Positions 22,631-30,478 of a stretch of DNA of 59,771 bases are shown in pieces (positions within the stretch are counted from its first letter, which is position 1; each line of letters starts with the position of its first letter). Source of the stretch: an uncultured Massilia sp. (lineage in GTDB: Bacteria > Pseudomonadota > Gammaproteobacteria > Burkholderiales > Burkholderiaceae_D); NCBI RefSeq assembly GCF_913773735.1, contig NZ_CAJYEB010000008.1, positions 1 through 59,771 on the forward strand, in the 5' to 3' direction. Made by a program: the position numbers and the translations under genes. Under the pieces are notes generated by a model. It was not told the DNA's origin, ran no database searches, and saw nothing but the letters and a program-made list of their open reading frames with translations.

Positions 22631-23650
22631 ATGAGTGCCACTTTACCCATCACCCAGGCCGACGCGCCCCTGCCGGCGGCCCGGCGCGACGTCGCGCCGC
22701 TGCTGCTGGTGCCGGCGGTCGCGCTGGCCGTACTGCCCTTCGTCAGCCTGCCCACCTGGGTCACGCTGACCGTCGCCGGCCTGGCCATGGGCATGATGAT
22801 CTTCATCATGGCCAGCGGCCTGACCCTCGTGTTCGGCCTGATGAGCGTGCTGAACTTCGGCCACGGCGCCTTCATCTCGGTCGGGGCCTTTTCCGCCACC
22901 CTGGTGCTGCTGCCGATGCGCGGCTGGCTCGAGATGGATTCGCTGGCCGCCAACCTCGGCGTGCTGGGCCTGGCCATGACGGTCGCGATGGTCGTCACCG
23001 CGCTGCTCGGCTGGGCGTTCGAGCGCATCGTCATCATGCCGGTCTACGGCCAGCACCTCAAGCAGATCCTGATCACGATGGGCGGCATGATCGTGTCGGA
23101 ACAGCTGATCAACGTGATCTGGGGCGCCGAGCAGATCGCGCTGCCGATGCCGACGGCGCTGCGCGGCGCCATCTTCCTGGGCGACGCCGCCGTCGAGAAA
23201 TACCGGCTGCTCGCCGTCGTCGTCGGGCTGGTGGTGTTCGCCGCCATGTTCCTCACGCTGAACCGCACCCGCATCGGCCTCCTGATCCGCGCCGGCGTCG
23301 AGAACGGCGAGATGGTCGAGGCGATGGGCTACCGCATCCGCCGCCTGTTCGTCGGCGTGTTCGCGGCCGGCTCGGCGCTGGCCGGCCTGGGCGGCGCCAT
23401 GTGGGGCCTGTACAAGGAAAACCTGGTGGCGCACATGGGCAGCGAGGTGACGGTGATGGTGTTCATCGTCATCATCATCGGCGGCCTGGGGTCGGTCGGC
23501 GGCTGCTTCATCGGCGCGCTGCTGATGGCGCTGATCGCCAACTACGCCGGCTTCCTGGCGCCGAAGTTCGCGCTGGTGTCGAACATCGTGCTGATGATCG
23601 CCATCCTGCTGTGGCGCCCGGCCGGCCTGTACGTGAAAGGACGCAACTAG
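22631..23650 (+). CDS. Liv-type ABC transporter permease (LivH-like)
   Basis: This 339-residue inner-membrane permease (BPD_transp_2 family) has about eight to nine membrane helices. The characteristic MSVLNFGHGAFISVGAF lies in the first half. The ATPase-contact loop region ENGEMVEAMGYRIRRLF is near residue 235. The ATG at 22631 is preceded by AAGGA; a longer reading from 22475 would begin inside livF and is rejected. It is followed by livM after one base. Confidence 0.93.
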   Translation: MSATLPITQADAPLPAARRDVAPLLLVPAVALAVLPFVSLPTWVTLTVAGLAMGMMIFIMASGLTLVFGLMSVLNFGHGAFISVGAFSATLVLLPMRGWLEMDSLAANLGVLGLAMTVAMVVTALLGWAFERIVIMPVYGQHLKQILITMGGMIVSEQLINVIWGAEQIALPMPTALRGAIFLGDAAVEKYRLLAVVVGLVVFAAMFLTLNRTRIGLLIRAGVENGEMVEAMGYRIRRLFVGVFAAGSALAGLGGAMWGLYKENLVAHMGSEVTVMVFIVIIIGGLGSVGGCFIGALLMALIANYAGFLAPKFALVSNIVLMIAILLWRPAGLYVKGRN

Positions 23651-23651
23651 C

Positions 23652-24725
23652 ATGCTGATCAAGTTCCTGTCCGGCGACCTGCCGCGCAGCCGCATCCTGG
23701 CGGCGCTGCTCGCCGTCATCGTGCTGGGCCTGCTGCTGGCGCCCTTCCTGTTTTCCGGCGCGCGGCCGCTCAACACGGCGGCTACCATCTGCATCTACAT
23801 CGTGCTGGTGGCGTCCTACGACCTGCTGCTGGGCTATACCGGCATCGTCTCCTTCGCCCACACCATGTTCTACGGCATCGGCGCCTACGGCATCGGCATC
23901 GGGCTGGCCAGCGTCGACGAACCCACCTGGGGCGTCATGCTGGCCGGCCTGGCGATCGCGCTGGCGCTGACGGTGGCGCTGGCCCTCGTCATCGGCCTGT
24001 TCGCGCTGCGCGTGCGCGCCATCTTCTACTCGATGATCACGCTGGCCGTGTCGGCCTCGTTCGCGGTGCTGGCCTCGCAGCTGTCCGACTTCACCGGCGG
24101 CGAGGACGGGCGCACGTTCGGCGTGCCGGAAGTGCTGACGCCCGGCTTCACGCTGCTCGACGGCGAGGTGTTCGGACGCGCGCTCGACGGCCGCCTGGTC
24201 ACGTACTACGTGGTGTTCCTCGGCTGCGCGCTGCTGTTCCTGTTCCTGCTGCGCCTCGTGAACTCGCCGTTCGGCCGCGTGCTGCAGGCGATCCGCGAGA
24301 ACGAGTTCCGCGCCGAGGCGCTGGGCTACCGCACGGTGGTCTACCGCATCTGGGCCAACGTGCTGGCGGCCGTGGTGGCGGCGCTGGCCGGCGCGCTGAT
24401 GGCGCTGTGGCTGCGCTACGTCGGCCCCAAGACGATGCTCGGCTTCGAGGTCATGACCGACATCCTGCTGATCGTCGTGATCGGCGGCATGGGGACGATG
24501 TACGGCGCGGTGGTGGGCGCCACGCTGTTCATCCTGGCGCAGAACTACCTGAAGGCGCTGATGGGGCACGCTTCCGACGCCCTGGCCGGCGTGCCGCTGC
24601 TGGCGGCCGCCCTGCACCCCGACCGCTGGCTGCTGTGGCTGGGCGTGCTGTTCATCCTGTCGGTCTACTTCTTCCCGGTCGGGATCGTGGGCAAGCTGCG
24701 CCTGCGGCGGTTCCGCCGGCCTTGA
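23652..24725 (+). CDS. Liv-type ABC transporter permease (LivM-like)
   Basis: The second permease, 357 residues. LivM-type features are GYTGIVSFAHTMFYGIGAY, the ATPase-contact segment AIRENEFRAEALGYRT (about residue 215), and MTDILLIVVIGGMGTMYGAVVGA. It closes the importer operon. The plus-strand run ends here, followed by about 280 bp without a gene. Confidence 0.93.
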   Translation: MLIKFLSGDLPRSRILAALLAVIVLGLLLAPFLFSGARPLNTAATICIYIVLVASYDLLLGYTGIVSFAHTMFYGIGAYGIGIGLASVDEPTWGVMLAGLAIALALTVALALVIGLFALRVRAIFYSMITLAVSASFAVLASQLSDFTGGEDGRTFGVPEVLTPGFTLLDGEVFGRALDGRLVTYYVVFLGCALLFLFLLRLVNSPFGRVLQAIRENEFRAEALGYRTVVYRIWANVLAAVVAALAGALMALWLRYVGPKTMLGFEVMTDILLIVVIGGMGTMYGAVVGATLFILAQNYLKALMGHASDALAGVPLLAAALHPDRWLLWLGVLFILSVYFFPVGIVGKLRLRRFRRP

Positions 24726-24730
24726 TGCGT

Positions 24731-24757
24731 CGCGTGGACGGGTTCCCCGTCCACGCG
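24731..24757. repeat. Intergenic palindrome CGCGTGGACGGG / CCCGTCCACGCG
   Basis: A perfect 12-bp stem with a TTC loop, 6 bp after the livM stop. It is the same family as 3674-3700 and 37151-37227. The gap 24726-25005 contains this element, the palindrome at 24804-24834 and the promoter region of the next gene; no gene is visible. Confidence 0.75.
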
Positions 24758-24803
24758 TCCAACCGGCATTCGAACCTTCGCGCGCCGTGCATGCCCGCGC
24801 CTC

Positions 24804-24834
24804 CGTACGGTGCGCACCCCGTGCGCACCGTACG
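24804..24834. repeat. Intergenic palindrome CGTACGGTGCGCAC / GTGCGCACCGTACG
   Basis: A perfect 14-bp stem around a CCC loop. It is a longer version of the element at 7578-7598. No U-tract follows. Confidence 0.75.
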
Positions 24835-25005
24835 CCACCGCAAGTACTACCTCACACGACTTCCTTCATCCAGCCCATCCATTAGCCAAAGATCAAGCCG
24901 CTCGCCCACGCGATTCCTATGATGGGCGGGTAGGGCTCGGCGACCGGCCAGCGCGAGCGCCCCACCCGCGTCCCCCTCTTTACTGGCTCCAATGAAAGGG
25001 CTCCC

Positions 25006-25665
25006 ATGAAACCCGTGAAAACCTTAGGTGCGGCAGCGGCGCTTTCGCTGTCCGTGCTGGGCGCCACGGCCGCGCAGGCGGCCGGGGTCGAGATACTCAA
25101 CGAAGGCTTCGCCAGCGTCGCCGGCCTGGACGGATGGGTACAGGTCAATGCCAGCGTGCCGCCGGGCAGCGGATGGTTCCAGGGCAACGCGCAACTGTTC
25201 CCGGCCCAGGCCGGCCCAAGCGATTCCTACGCCGCCGCCAACTTCCTCGGCGCCGGCAACGGCATCGGCACCGTCGACAACTGGCTGATCACCCCCGCGC
25301 TGGACCTCTCCGGCACCACCCTGCTGAGCTTCTACACGCGCCACGACGCCACGCCCGGCTTCAACGACGTGCTGGAGGTGCGCTTCTCGTCCGGCGCGGG
25401 CACCGACCCGAGCGGCTTCGACACCGTGCTGGCCACGCTCGGCGGCACGGCCGGCTATCCCGAAGACTGGCAGCAATTTACCGCCAGCATCACCGAAAAC
25501 GGCAGCGGCCGCTTCGCCTTCCGCTACCTGGGACCGGCCGACACCCTGAACTATGTGGGCCTGGACACGGTCAGCGTCGTGACGGCCGTCCCCGAGCCGT
25601 CCGCCTGGCTGATGCTGGCGCTGGGCGCGGGCCTGCTGCCGGCGCTGCGCCGCCGCGCATCCTGA
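25006..25665 (+). CDS. PEP-CTERM-anchored extracellular protein (choice-of-anchor J type)
   Basis: This 219-residue exported protein has a Sec signal peptide (about residues 1-25, ending AAQAAG). The body is beta-rich with the pattern of choice-of-anchor J domains (GNGIGTVDNWLITPALDLSG, then a beta-sandwich). The C-terminus has the full PEP-CTERM sorting signal: VPEPS, a hydrophobic helix (AWLMLALGAGLL) and a basic RRRAS tail. Such signals are recognised by exosortase EpsH/XrtA, which is not in this window. The ATG follows AAAGGG. It is the first gene of a three-gene secreted cluster. Function beyond surface or matrix location is unknown. Confidence 0.9.
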   Translation: MKPVKTLGAAAALSLSVLGATAAQAAGVEILNEGFASVAGLDGWVQVNASVPPGSGWFQGNAQLFPAQAGPSDSYAAANFLGAGNGIGTVDNWLITPALDLSGTTLLSFYTRHDATPGFNDVLEVRFSSGAGTDPSGFDTVLATLGGTAGYPEDWQQFTASITENGSGRFAFRYLGPADTLNYVGLDTVSVVTAVPEPSAWLMLALGAGLLPALRRRAS

Positions 25666-25682
25666 CGATCACGGAGGAAACC

Positions 25683-26132
25683 ATGTCCAAGCCAATGATG
25701 TTGCGCGCCGGCGCCCTCGCCGCGCTGTGCCTGCTGGCCACCTGCGCGCTGCAGGCCCGGGCCGCCGGCCTGCAGGACGGCCAAGTCGGTGGAGACGATC
25801 CCGGCCAGGATCGCGGCCAGGAAGGGATGGTGGTCGTGCGCGACCCGCAGACCGGCAAGCTGCGCGCGCCCACGGCCGAGGAGGCGCGCGCCCTGCGGGC
25901 GAAGACGCCGCGCGATGCCGCCATCGGCGCGGCGCGCGCGCCGCAGGTGGTGGCCGGCCGCGCCGGCGCGCGCGGCGTGCGCCTCGGCGAGAAGTCGATG
26001 GTCTACGACGTCGTCACGCGCGACGCCGACGGCAAGCTCTCCAGCCAGTGCGTGCACGGCGCACAGGCCGCGCAGGACGCCCTGCACCGCCCCTCCCCCG
26101 ACGCCAAGGAGCACGACCATGCAACCCGCTGA
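25683..26132 (+). CDS. Small exported protein following a PEP-CTERM gene (post-PEP-CTERM type)
   Basis: 149 residues with a signal peptide ending at QARA (about residue 27). The mature part is acidic and glycine-rich at first (GLQDGQVGGDDPGQDRGQEG). It continues with VVVRDPQTGKLRAPTAEEARAL and ends in a His-rich tail with one Cys (SSQCVHGAQ). The pattern matches, from memory, small proteins that public annotation calls post-PEP-CTERM-1. No biochemical role is known to me. GGAGG gives a strong ribosome-binding site. It starts 17 bp after the PEP-CTERM gene and its end overlaps the metalloprotease gene by 14 bp, so all three are coupled. Confidence 0.8.
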   Translation: MSKPMMLRAGALAALCLLATCALQARAAGLQDGQVGGDDPGQDRGQEGMVVVRDPQTGKLRAPTAEEARALRAKTPRDAAIGAARAPQVVAGRAGARGVRLGEKSMVYDVVTRDADGKLSSQCVHGAQAAQDALHRPSPDAKEHDHATR

Positions 26133-27579
26133 ACGCCTGCCGTCCCTGCAGTCCCTGCGCCGGCCGCTCGCCGCCCTGGCCGCCGCGCTGGCGCTGGCCT
26201 GCTGCGCCGGCGCCGCCCGCGCCGCGGCCACCATCGTCATCGTCAACCTGAACGAGGCGGGCGTCGGCTTCAACGACCCGACGCCGGTCGCCCCGGTGGG
26301 CGGCAATCCCGGCACCACGCTGGGCCAGCAGCGCCTGAACGCCTTCCAGCGCGCCGCCGACCTCTGGGGCGCCACGCTCACGAGCGACGTCACGATCCGC
26401 ATCGGCGCCTCCTTCGAACCGCTGTCGTGCACGGCCACCAGCGCCGTGCTGGGCGCGGCCGGCGCCAACGAGATCTGGTCCGACTTCCCCAACGCCCCGC
26501 GCGCCGAGACCTGGTATCCGGCCGCGCTGGCCAGCAAGCTGGCGGGCGAGGACGTCGCCACGCCGGGCCAGCCGCACATCATCGCGCGCTTCAATTCGCG
26601 CCTGGGCCTGTCCGCCGACTGCCTGCCTGGCGAAGGCTTCTACCTGGGCCTGGACCGCAACTTCGGCAACGGCATCGACCTCGTCACCGTCCTGCTGCAC
26701 GAGTTCGCCCACGGCCTCGGCTTCCAGACCTTCACCGACGACGAGACGGGCGAGGAAATCCTCGGCATCCCATCGATCTGGGACTACTACCTGCTCGACA
26801 ACCGCAACAACCGCACCTGGGTCGAGAGCACGCCGGCCCAGCGCGCCGCCTCCGCGGTCACCTGGCGCGGCCTGTCCTGGAACGGCCCCATCGTCACGGC
26901 GGCCGTGCCGCAGGTGCTGGGACCGGCCTCGAACCTGGGCATCGCGGGTCCGGCGGCGGGCACGGCGGCCGGCAACTACGGCGTGGGCGACGCCACGTTC
27001 GGCCCGGCGTTGTCGAATCCGCCCGTGCGCGGCCAGCTGATGCCGGTGGTCGACCAGCCGGACGGCAACGGGTATGCCTGCCAGCCGCTGGGCACGCTGA
27101 ACGCGCTGGCGGTGCGCGGCAACATCGCCCTGGTCGACCGCGGCGGCGGCTGCGACTTCACGGTCAAGGCGCGTAACGTGCAGGCGGCCGGCGCGCTCGG
27201 CATGGTGGTGGCCGACAACCAGCCCGGCGACGTCGCCGGCCTGGGCGGCAGCGACCCGACCATCGCCATCCCGTCGGTGCGCGTCACCCAGGCCGACGGC
27301 GCCACCATCAAGGCGGCGCTGCAGCGGCGCGCGCGCACGCAGTCGGGCGTGGTCGCCAGCCTGGGCCTGGACAGCGCGCGCCTGGCCGGGACCGATGCCG
27401 CCGGACGCATCCTGCTGTACACGCCGGGCGCCTATTCGCCGGGCTCGTCGGTATCGCACTACACGACGGAAGCGCGCCCGAACCAGCTGATGGAGCCGGC
27501 CATCAACACCGACCTGACGCACGACGTCACGCCGCCGCGCGACCTGACGTTCCCGCTGCTGCGCGACATCGGCTGGTGA
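26119..27579 (+). CDS. Secreted zinc metalloprotease-like protein with PA domain
   Basis: 486 residues. The signal peptide (about residues 1-35) has the twin-Arg-containing but Sec-like region LRRPLAALAAALALACCAGAARA. The zinc-binding helix is HEFAHGLGF, with His194, Glu195 and His198. A PA (protease-associated) domain follows at about residues 300-400 (VRGNIALVDRGGGCDFTVKA, then VQAAGALGMVVADN). A short C-terminal stretch (SHYTTEARPNQLMEPAIN) looks like a third-ligand and Met-turn region. The gene starts inside the upstream small gene, with AAGGAG 7 nt before the ATG. There is no PEP-CTERM signal, so it is probably released. Substrates are unknown; the neighbours are obvious candidates. Confidence 0.82.
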   Translation: MQPAERLPSLQSLRRPLAALAAALALACCAGAARAAATIVIVNLNEAGVGFNDPTPVAPVGGNPGTTLGQQRLNAFQRAADLWGATLTSDVTIRIGASFEPLSCTATSAVLGAAGANEIWSDFPNAPRAETWYPAALASKLAGEDVATPGQPHIIARFNSRLGLSADCLPGEGFYLGLDRNFGNGIDLVTVLLHEFAHGLGFQTFTDDETGEEILGIPSIWDYYLLDNRNNRTWVESTPAQRAASAVTWRGLSWNGPIVTAAVPQVLGPASNLGIAGPAAGTAAGNYGVGDATFGPALSNPPVRGQLMPVVDQPDGNGYACQPLGTLNALAVRGNIALVDRGGGCDFTVKARNVQAAGALGMVVADNQPGDVAGLGGSDPTIAIPSVRVTQADGATIKAALQRRARTQSGVVASLGLDSARLAGTDAAGRILLYTPGAYSPGSSVSHYTTEARPNQLMEPAINTDLTHDVTPPRDLTFPLLRDIGW

Positions 27580-27608
27580 ACGTGGCGATCGCGGGTGGGC
27601 GGCGGCGC

Positions 27609-27729
27609 GCTGCCGACGTGCTGCCCATGCGCTGCCCACCCGCTACCTACCCGTTGCCCAAGCGCGGTGCCCACCCGGATGCCAACACGGGATGCCAACG
27701 CGGGAGGTCCACGCGGGAGGGCCACGCGG
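27609..27729. repeat. Degenerate tandem repeat, 11-bp units changing to 13-bp units
   Basis: Ten units follow each other. The first four are 11 bp (GCTGCCGACGT, GCTGCCCATGC, GCTGCCCACCC, GCTACCTACCC). Then come one of 14 bp, one of 11 bp, and four of 13 bp (GATGCCAACACGG, GATGCCAACGCGG, GAGGTCCACGCGG, GAGGGCCACGCGG). All share a TGCCCACSCGG-like core. It lies between the metalloprotease stop and the ppa terminator, in a 272-bp stretch without a gene. Confidence 0.8.
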
Positions 27730-27763
27730 AATGCCTGCATCATGCCGGCCCCGCGGACCACCG

Positions 27764-27798
27764 ACAAAAAAGGCCGGTCACCCGAAGGTGCCGGCCTT
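27764..27798 (-). terminator. ppa terminator
   Basis: On the minus strand an 8-bp stem (AAGGCCGG / CCGGCCTT) is followed by TTTTTT. It lies about 55 bp after the ppa stop codon and is a canonical rho-independent terminator. Confidence 0.85.
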
Positions 27799-27851
27799 GT
27801 TCCTGCCGCCGCGGCGCCCCGTCCCGGACGCCGCGCCGCGCGAGGCTGCGC

Positions 27852-28388
27852 TTACTGCTGCTTGGCTTCGAATGCCTTCACGCCGTTCACGATTTCTTCC
27901 TTGGCGGCGTCCGGGCCTTCCCAGCCGTCGACCTTGACCCACTTGCCCTTCTCGAGGTCCTTGTAGTGCTCGAAGAAGTGCTGGATCTGGCGCAGGGTCA
28001 GTTCGGGCACGTCGTCCACCGTCTTCAGGTTGGCGTACAGCGGCAGCAGCTTCTCGACCGGAACGGCCAGGATCTTGGCGTCGCCGCCGGCTTCGTCGGT
28101 CATCTTCAGCACGCCCAGCACGCGGCAGCGCACCACCACGCCCGGCAGCAGCGGGAACGGGGTGATGACCAGCACGTCGCACGGGTCGCCGTCGTCGGCG
28201 ATGGTGTTCGGGATGTAGCCGTAGTTGCACGGGTAGTGCATGGCGGTGCCCATGAAGCGGTCGACGAAGATCGCGCCGGATTCCTTGTCCACTTCGTACT
28301 TGATCGGATCGCCGTTCATCGGGATCTCGATGACGACGTTGAAATCGTTCGGCACATCGCGGCCGGCGTTGACGTTGTTCAGGCTCAT
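27852..28388 (-). CDS. ppa: Inorganic pyrophosphatase, family I
   Basis: This cytoplasmic Mg2+-dependent enzyme hydrolyses pyrophosphate and pulls biosynthetic reactions forward. With ATG 28388 the protein has 178 residues, the bacterial norm. The active-site signature DGDPCDVLV, with three metal-binding Asp residues, is intact. The substrate-contact residues in [11 protein letters not shown] and [11 protein letters not shown] are also present. AAGGAAAA precedes the start; a longer reading from 28451 adds an unlikely basic tail. It has its own promoter and terminator. Confidence 0.97.
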   Translation of the reverse strand: MSLNNVNAGRDVPNDFNVVIEIPMNGDPIKYEVDKESGAIFVDRFMGTAMHYPCNYGYIPNTIADDGDPCDVLVITPFPLLPGVVVRCRVLGVLKMTDEAGGDAKILAVPVEKLLPLYANLKTVDDVPELTLRQIQHFFEHYKDLEKGKWVKVDGWEGPDAAKEEIVNGVKAFEAKQQ

Positions 28389-28462
28389 GGGTTTTCCTTG
28401 ATTACGGGCTTGGTTTCGAATCCGTCGTTTCTTCGCTTGATGAAGAAACAATAAAGGGAGCC

Positions 28463-28468
28463 ATTATA
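28463..28468 (-). promoter_or_regulatory. ppa -10 element
   Basis: A perfect TATAAT on the minus strand, 75 bp before the ppa start. No good -35 is seen at the usual distance. Confidence 0.45.
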
Positions 28469-28560
28469 ACGAATCGCTTCATCCTTGTGCGGTGCGCAAG
28501 ATCCTAATGGAACCCGGAAAGAACGGCCTTCCGGTGCGCCGCCGGATGGACGCGACGTCC

Positions 28561-28794
28561 CTACAACGACATGCCGAACGTCTTGATCATGACGTAGGCG
28601 AGCAGTGCCACGCCCAGGAGCGCCAGCACGAAGAGCGCGGCCACCTTGCCGCTCGCGCGCAGCACCGCGCGCCGCTCGATCGCCTTGTCCGGGGACTTCT
28701 TCCCCTGGTCGTAGTGCCACTTGACGGCGAAGAACATCCCCGTGCCCAGCACGAGAAACTTGAACGTAACGAAAACTACCGGGATCCATTCCAT
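28561..28794 (-). CDS. Small membrane protein with two predicted helices
   Basis: 77 residues from ATG 28794 (GGAA about 9 nt upstream), or 83 from ATG 28812. One hydrophobic segment lies near the N-terminus (WIPVVFVTFKFLVLGTGMFF). A second is near the C-terminus (VAALFVLALLGVALLAYVMI). A charged loop (DQGKKSPDKAIERRAVLRAS) lies between them. I do not recognise a family. It is divergent from a MocR-type regulator, whose family often controls the gene facing it. Confidence 0.6.
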   Translation of the reverse strand: MEWIPVVFVTFKFLVLGTGMFFAVKWHYDQGKKSPDKAIERRAVLRASGKVAALFVLALLGVALLAYVMIKTFGMSL

Positions 28795-28937
28795 TTTGCG
28801 TATTCCAGTCATGACTCGACACCATCCAGCGCGTGGAGCGCGACCGCGACGGCCCGCCCCCGGCAGCCATCCACGTCGTCGCTGCCCCTCGCGCTAAGGC
28901 ATACTACGTGAAAGCAATTTCCATACATCGAGACAAA

Positions 28938-30335
28938 ATGTCCCAGTTGAGAACCCGACAAGACGACGACCTGCCCGCCTGGCTGCCGCGCCTGGCCGCG
29001 CACGGCGGACCGCGCTTCCTGCAGATTGCGGATGCGTTGCAGGCGGCGGTGGCGGGCGGCGCGCTGAAGCCGGGCGACCGCCTGCCTCCGCAGCGCGCGC
29101 TGGCGGCACGGCTCGACGTCGACCTGACGACCGTCACGCGCGCCTACGACGAAGCCAGGCGCCGCAACCTGCTGGAGGGCCGTGGCGCCCGCGGCACCTA
29201 TGTCGCGGCGCCGAAGGTCGAACTGACCGCGGTCCTCGACCTGAGCATGAACACCCCGCCGCCGCCGGACGGCGTGGACTTCGACGACATGCTGAAACAG
29301 GGCCTGTCCCAGGTCCTGATGGGGGCGGATAACCAGGCGCTGATGAATTACCACCTGGGCGGGGGAAGCGACCCCGACCGCAAGGCCGGCGCCCGCTGGC
29401 TCGCACCGATGTTCGGCCAGGTGGATGCGCAATGCGTCGTCGTCTGTCCGGGTGCGCAGGCGGCGCTCGCCGCGCTGGTCCTCGCGCTGACGGCGCCCGG
29501 CGACGTCATCCTGGCGGAGCCGACCGGGTATCCCGGCCTGGGCGCCGTGGCCACGCAGTGCGGCCGGCGCATCGTCGCGGTGCAAGCCGACGCGCACGGG
29601 ATGGCGCCCGCCATGCTCGAGGAAGCCTGCCGCCGGCACCGGCCCGCGCTGGTCTACCTCAATCCGACGTTGCAGAACCCGACCACCGTCACCATGCCGG
29701 CGCAGCGCCGCCGCGAGCTGGCCGCCATCGCGCAGCGCCACGACGTGCGCATCGTCGAGGACGACCCCTACTGGCTCCTGGCCACCGCCCCGCCCCCGCC
29801 CATCGCCACGTTCGCGCCGGAACGGGTGGTGTACATCTCGACGCTGTCGAAATGCCTGACGCCCGGCCTGCGTGTCGCCTTCGCGCTCGTGCCCGACCCG
29901 CACGAACGCGAACGCTTCCTGGCCGCGCTGCGGGCCTTCGCCCCGATGTCCACGCCGCTGACCGCCGCGCTGGCCACCCAGTGGATCCTGGACGGTTCGG
30001 CCGCGCGCTTGATGGAAGGGGTGCGCCGGGAGGCGCGCCTGCGCCACCGGATGGCGCGCGACATCCTGGCGGGACGGTACGACGGCGTCGGCGACGGCCT
30101 GCATGTCTGGCTTCCCCTGCCGGCGTATTGGCGGTCCGCCCAGCTTGCGCGTGCCGCCGCCAGCGAGGGCATCGCCGTCACGCCGGCGGAGGCGTTCGCC
30201 ACCGGCAGCGGCGCCGAGCATGCGATCCGGATCTCGCTGGGCAGCATCCAGGACCGTGGACGCCTGCGGGCCGGCCTGCAGCGGCTGTCCCAGCTGCTGG
30301 CGCGGCGGCCCGCGCCGTCCGACGCCGTGGCCTGA
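28938..30335 (+). CDS. MocR/PdxR-type GntR regulator with aminotransferase domain
   Basis: 465 residues. The N-terminal GntR winged helix spans about residues 15-85 (LQAAVAGGALKPGDRLPPQR, then VDLTTVTRAYDEARRR). The rest is a class I aminotransferase fold. The PLP lysine is residue 305 (STLSKCLTPGLR). MocR proteins are PLP-bound transcription factors, often of vitamin B6, GABA, taurine or amino-acid genes. Most do not act as free aminotransferases. The start ATG 28938 was chosen because it begins just ahead of the helix-turn-helix; the reading from 28833 is rejected. It is divergent from the small membrane protein at 28561-28794. Confidence 0.9.
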   Translation: MSQLRTRQDDDLPAWLPRLAAHGGPRFLQIADALQAAVAGGALKPGDRLPPQRALAARLDVDLTTVTRAYDEARRRNLLEGRGARGTYVAAPKVELTAVLDLSMNTPPPPDGVDFDDMLKQGLSQVLMGADNQALMNYHLGGGSDPDRKAGARWLAPMFGQVDAQCVVVCPGAQAALAALVLALTAPGDVILAEPTGYPGLGAVATQCGRRIVAVQADAHGMAPAMLEEACRRHRPALVYLNPTLQNPTTVTMPAQRRRELAAIAQRHDVRIVEDDPYWLLATAPPPPIATFAPERVVYISTLSKCLTPGLRVAFALVPDPHERERFLAALRAFAPMSTPLTAALATQWILDGSAARLMEGVRREARLRHRMARDILAGRYDGVGDGLHVWLPLPAYWRSAQLARAAASEGIAVTPAEAFATGSGAEHAIRISLGSIQDRGRLRAGLQRLSQLLARRPAPSDAVA

Positions 30336-30478
30336 CCGGCCGGTGCGGCGACCGGCCGCCGCCGTGGCCGGCGCGAAGGCGGCGCCGACGGCCTGGCGGG
30401 CCCGGTGCCCGGGCCACGCCGGACCTGCTGGCGGGCACGACCGCATTGCGCGCCGTCCGCCCGGGCCGCCATCGCCGG

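Noticed and set aside
22475..23650. LivH starting within livF
   Set aside because: The extra 52 residues are read through an inverted repeat and lack family similarity. ATG 22631 has a good ribosome-binding site.
25789..27579. Longer version of the metalloprotease starting inside the small exported protein gene
   Set aside because: It would lack a signal peptide and the added part is an Arg-rich shadow. ATG 26119 has a strong ribosome-binding site and a signal peptide.
27609..27729. Tandem repeat considered as a CRISPR array
   Set aside because: Units are 11-14 bp, directly adjacent and diverged, with no spacers and no cas genes.
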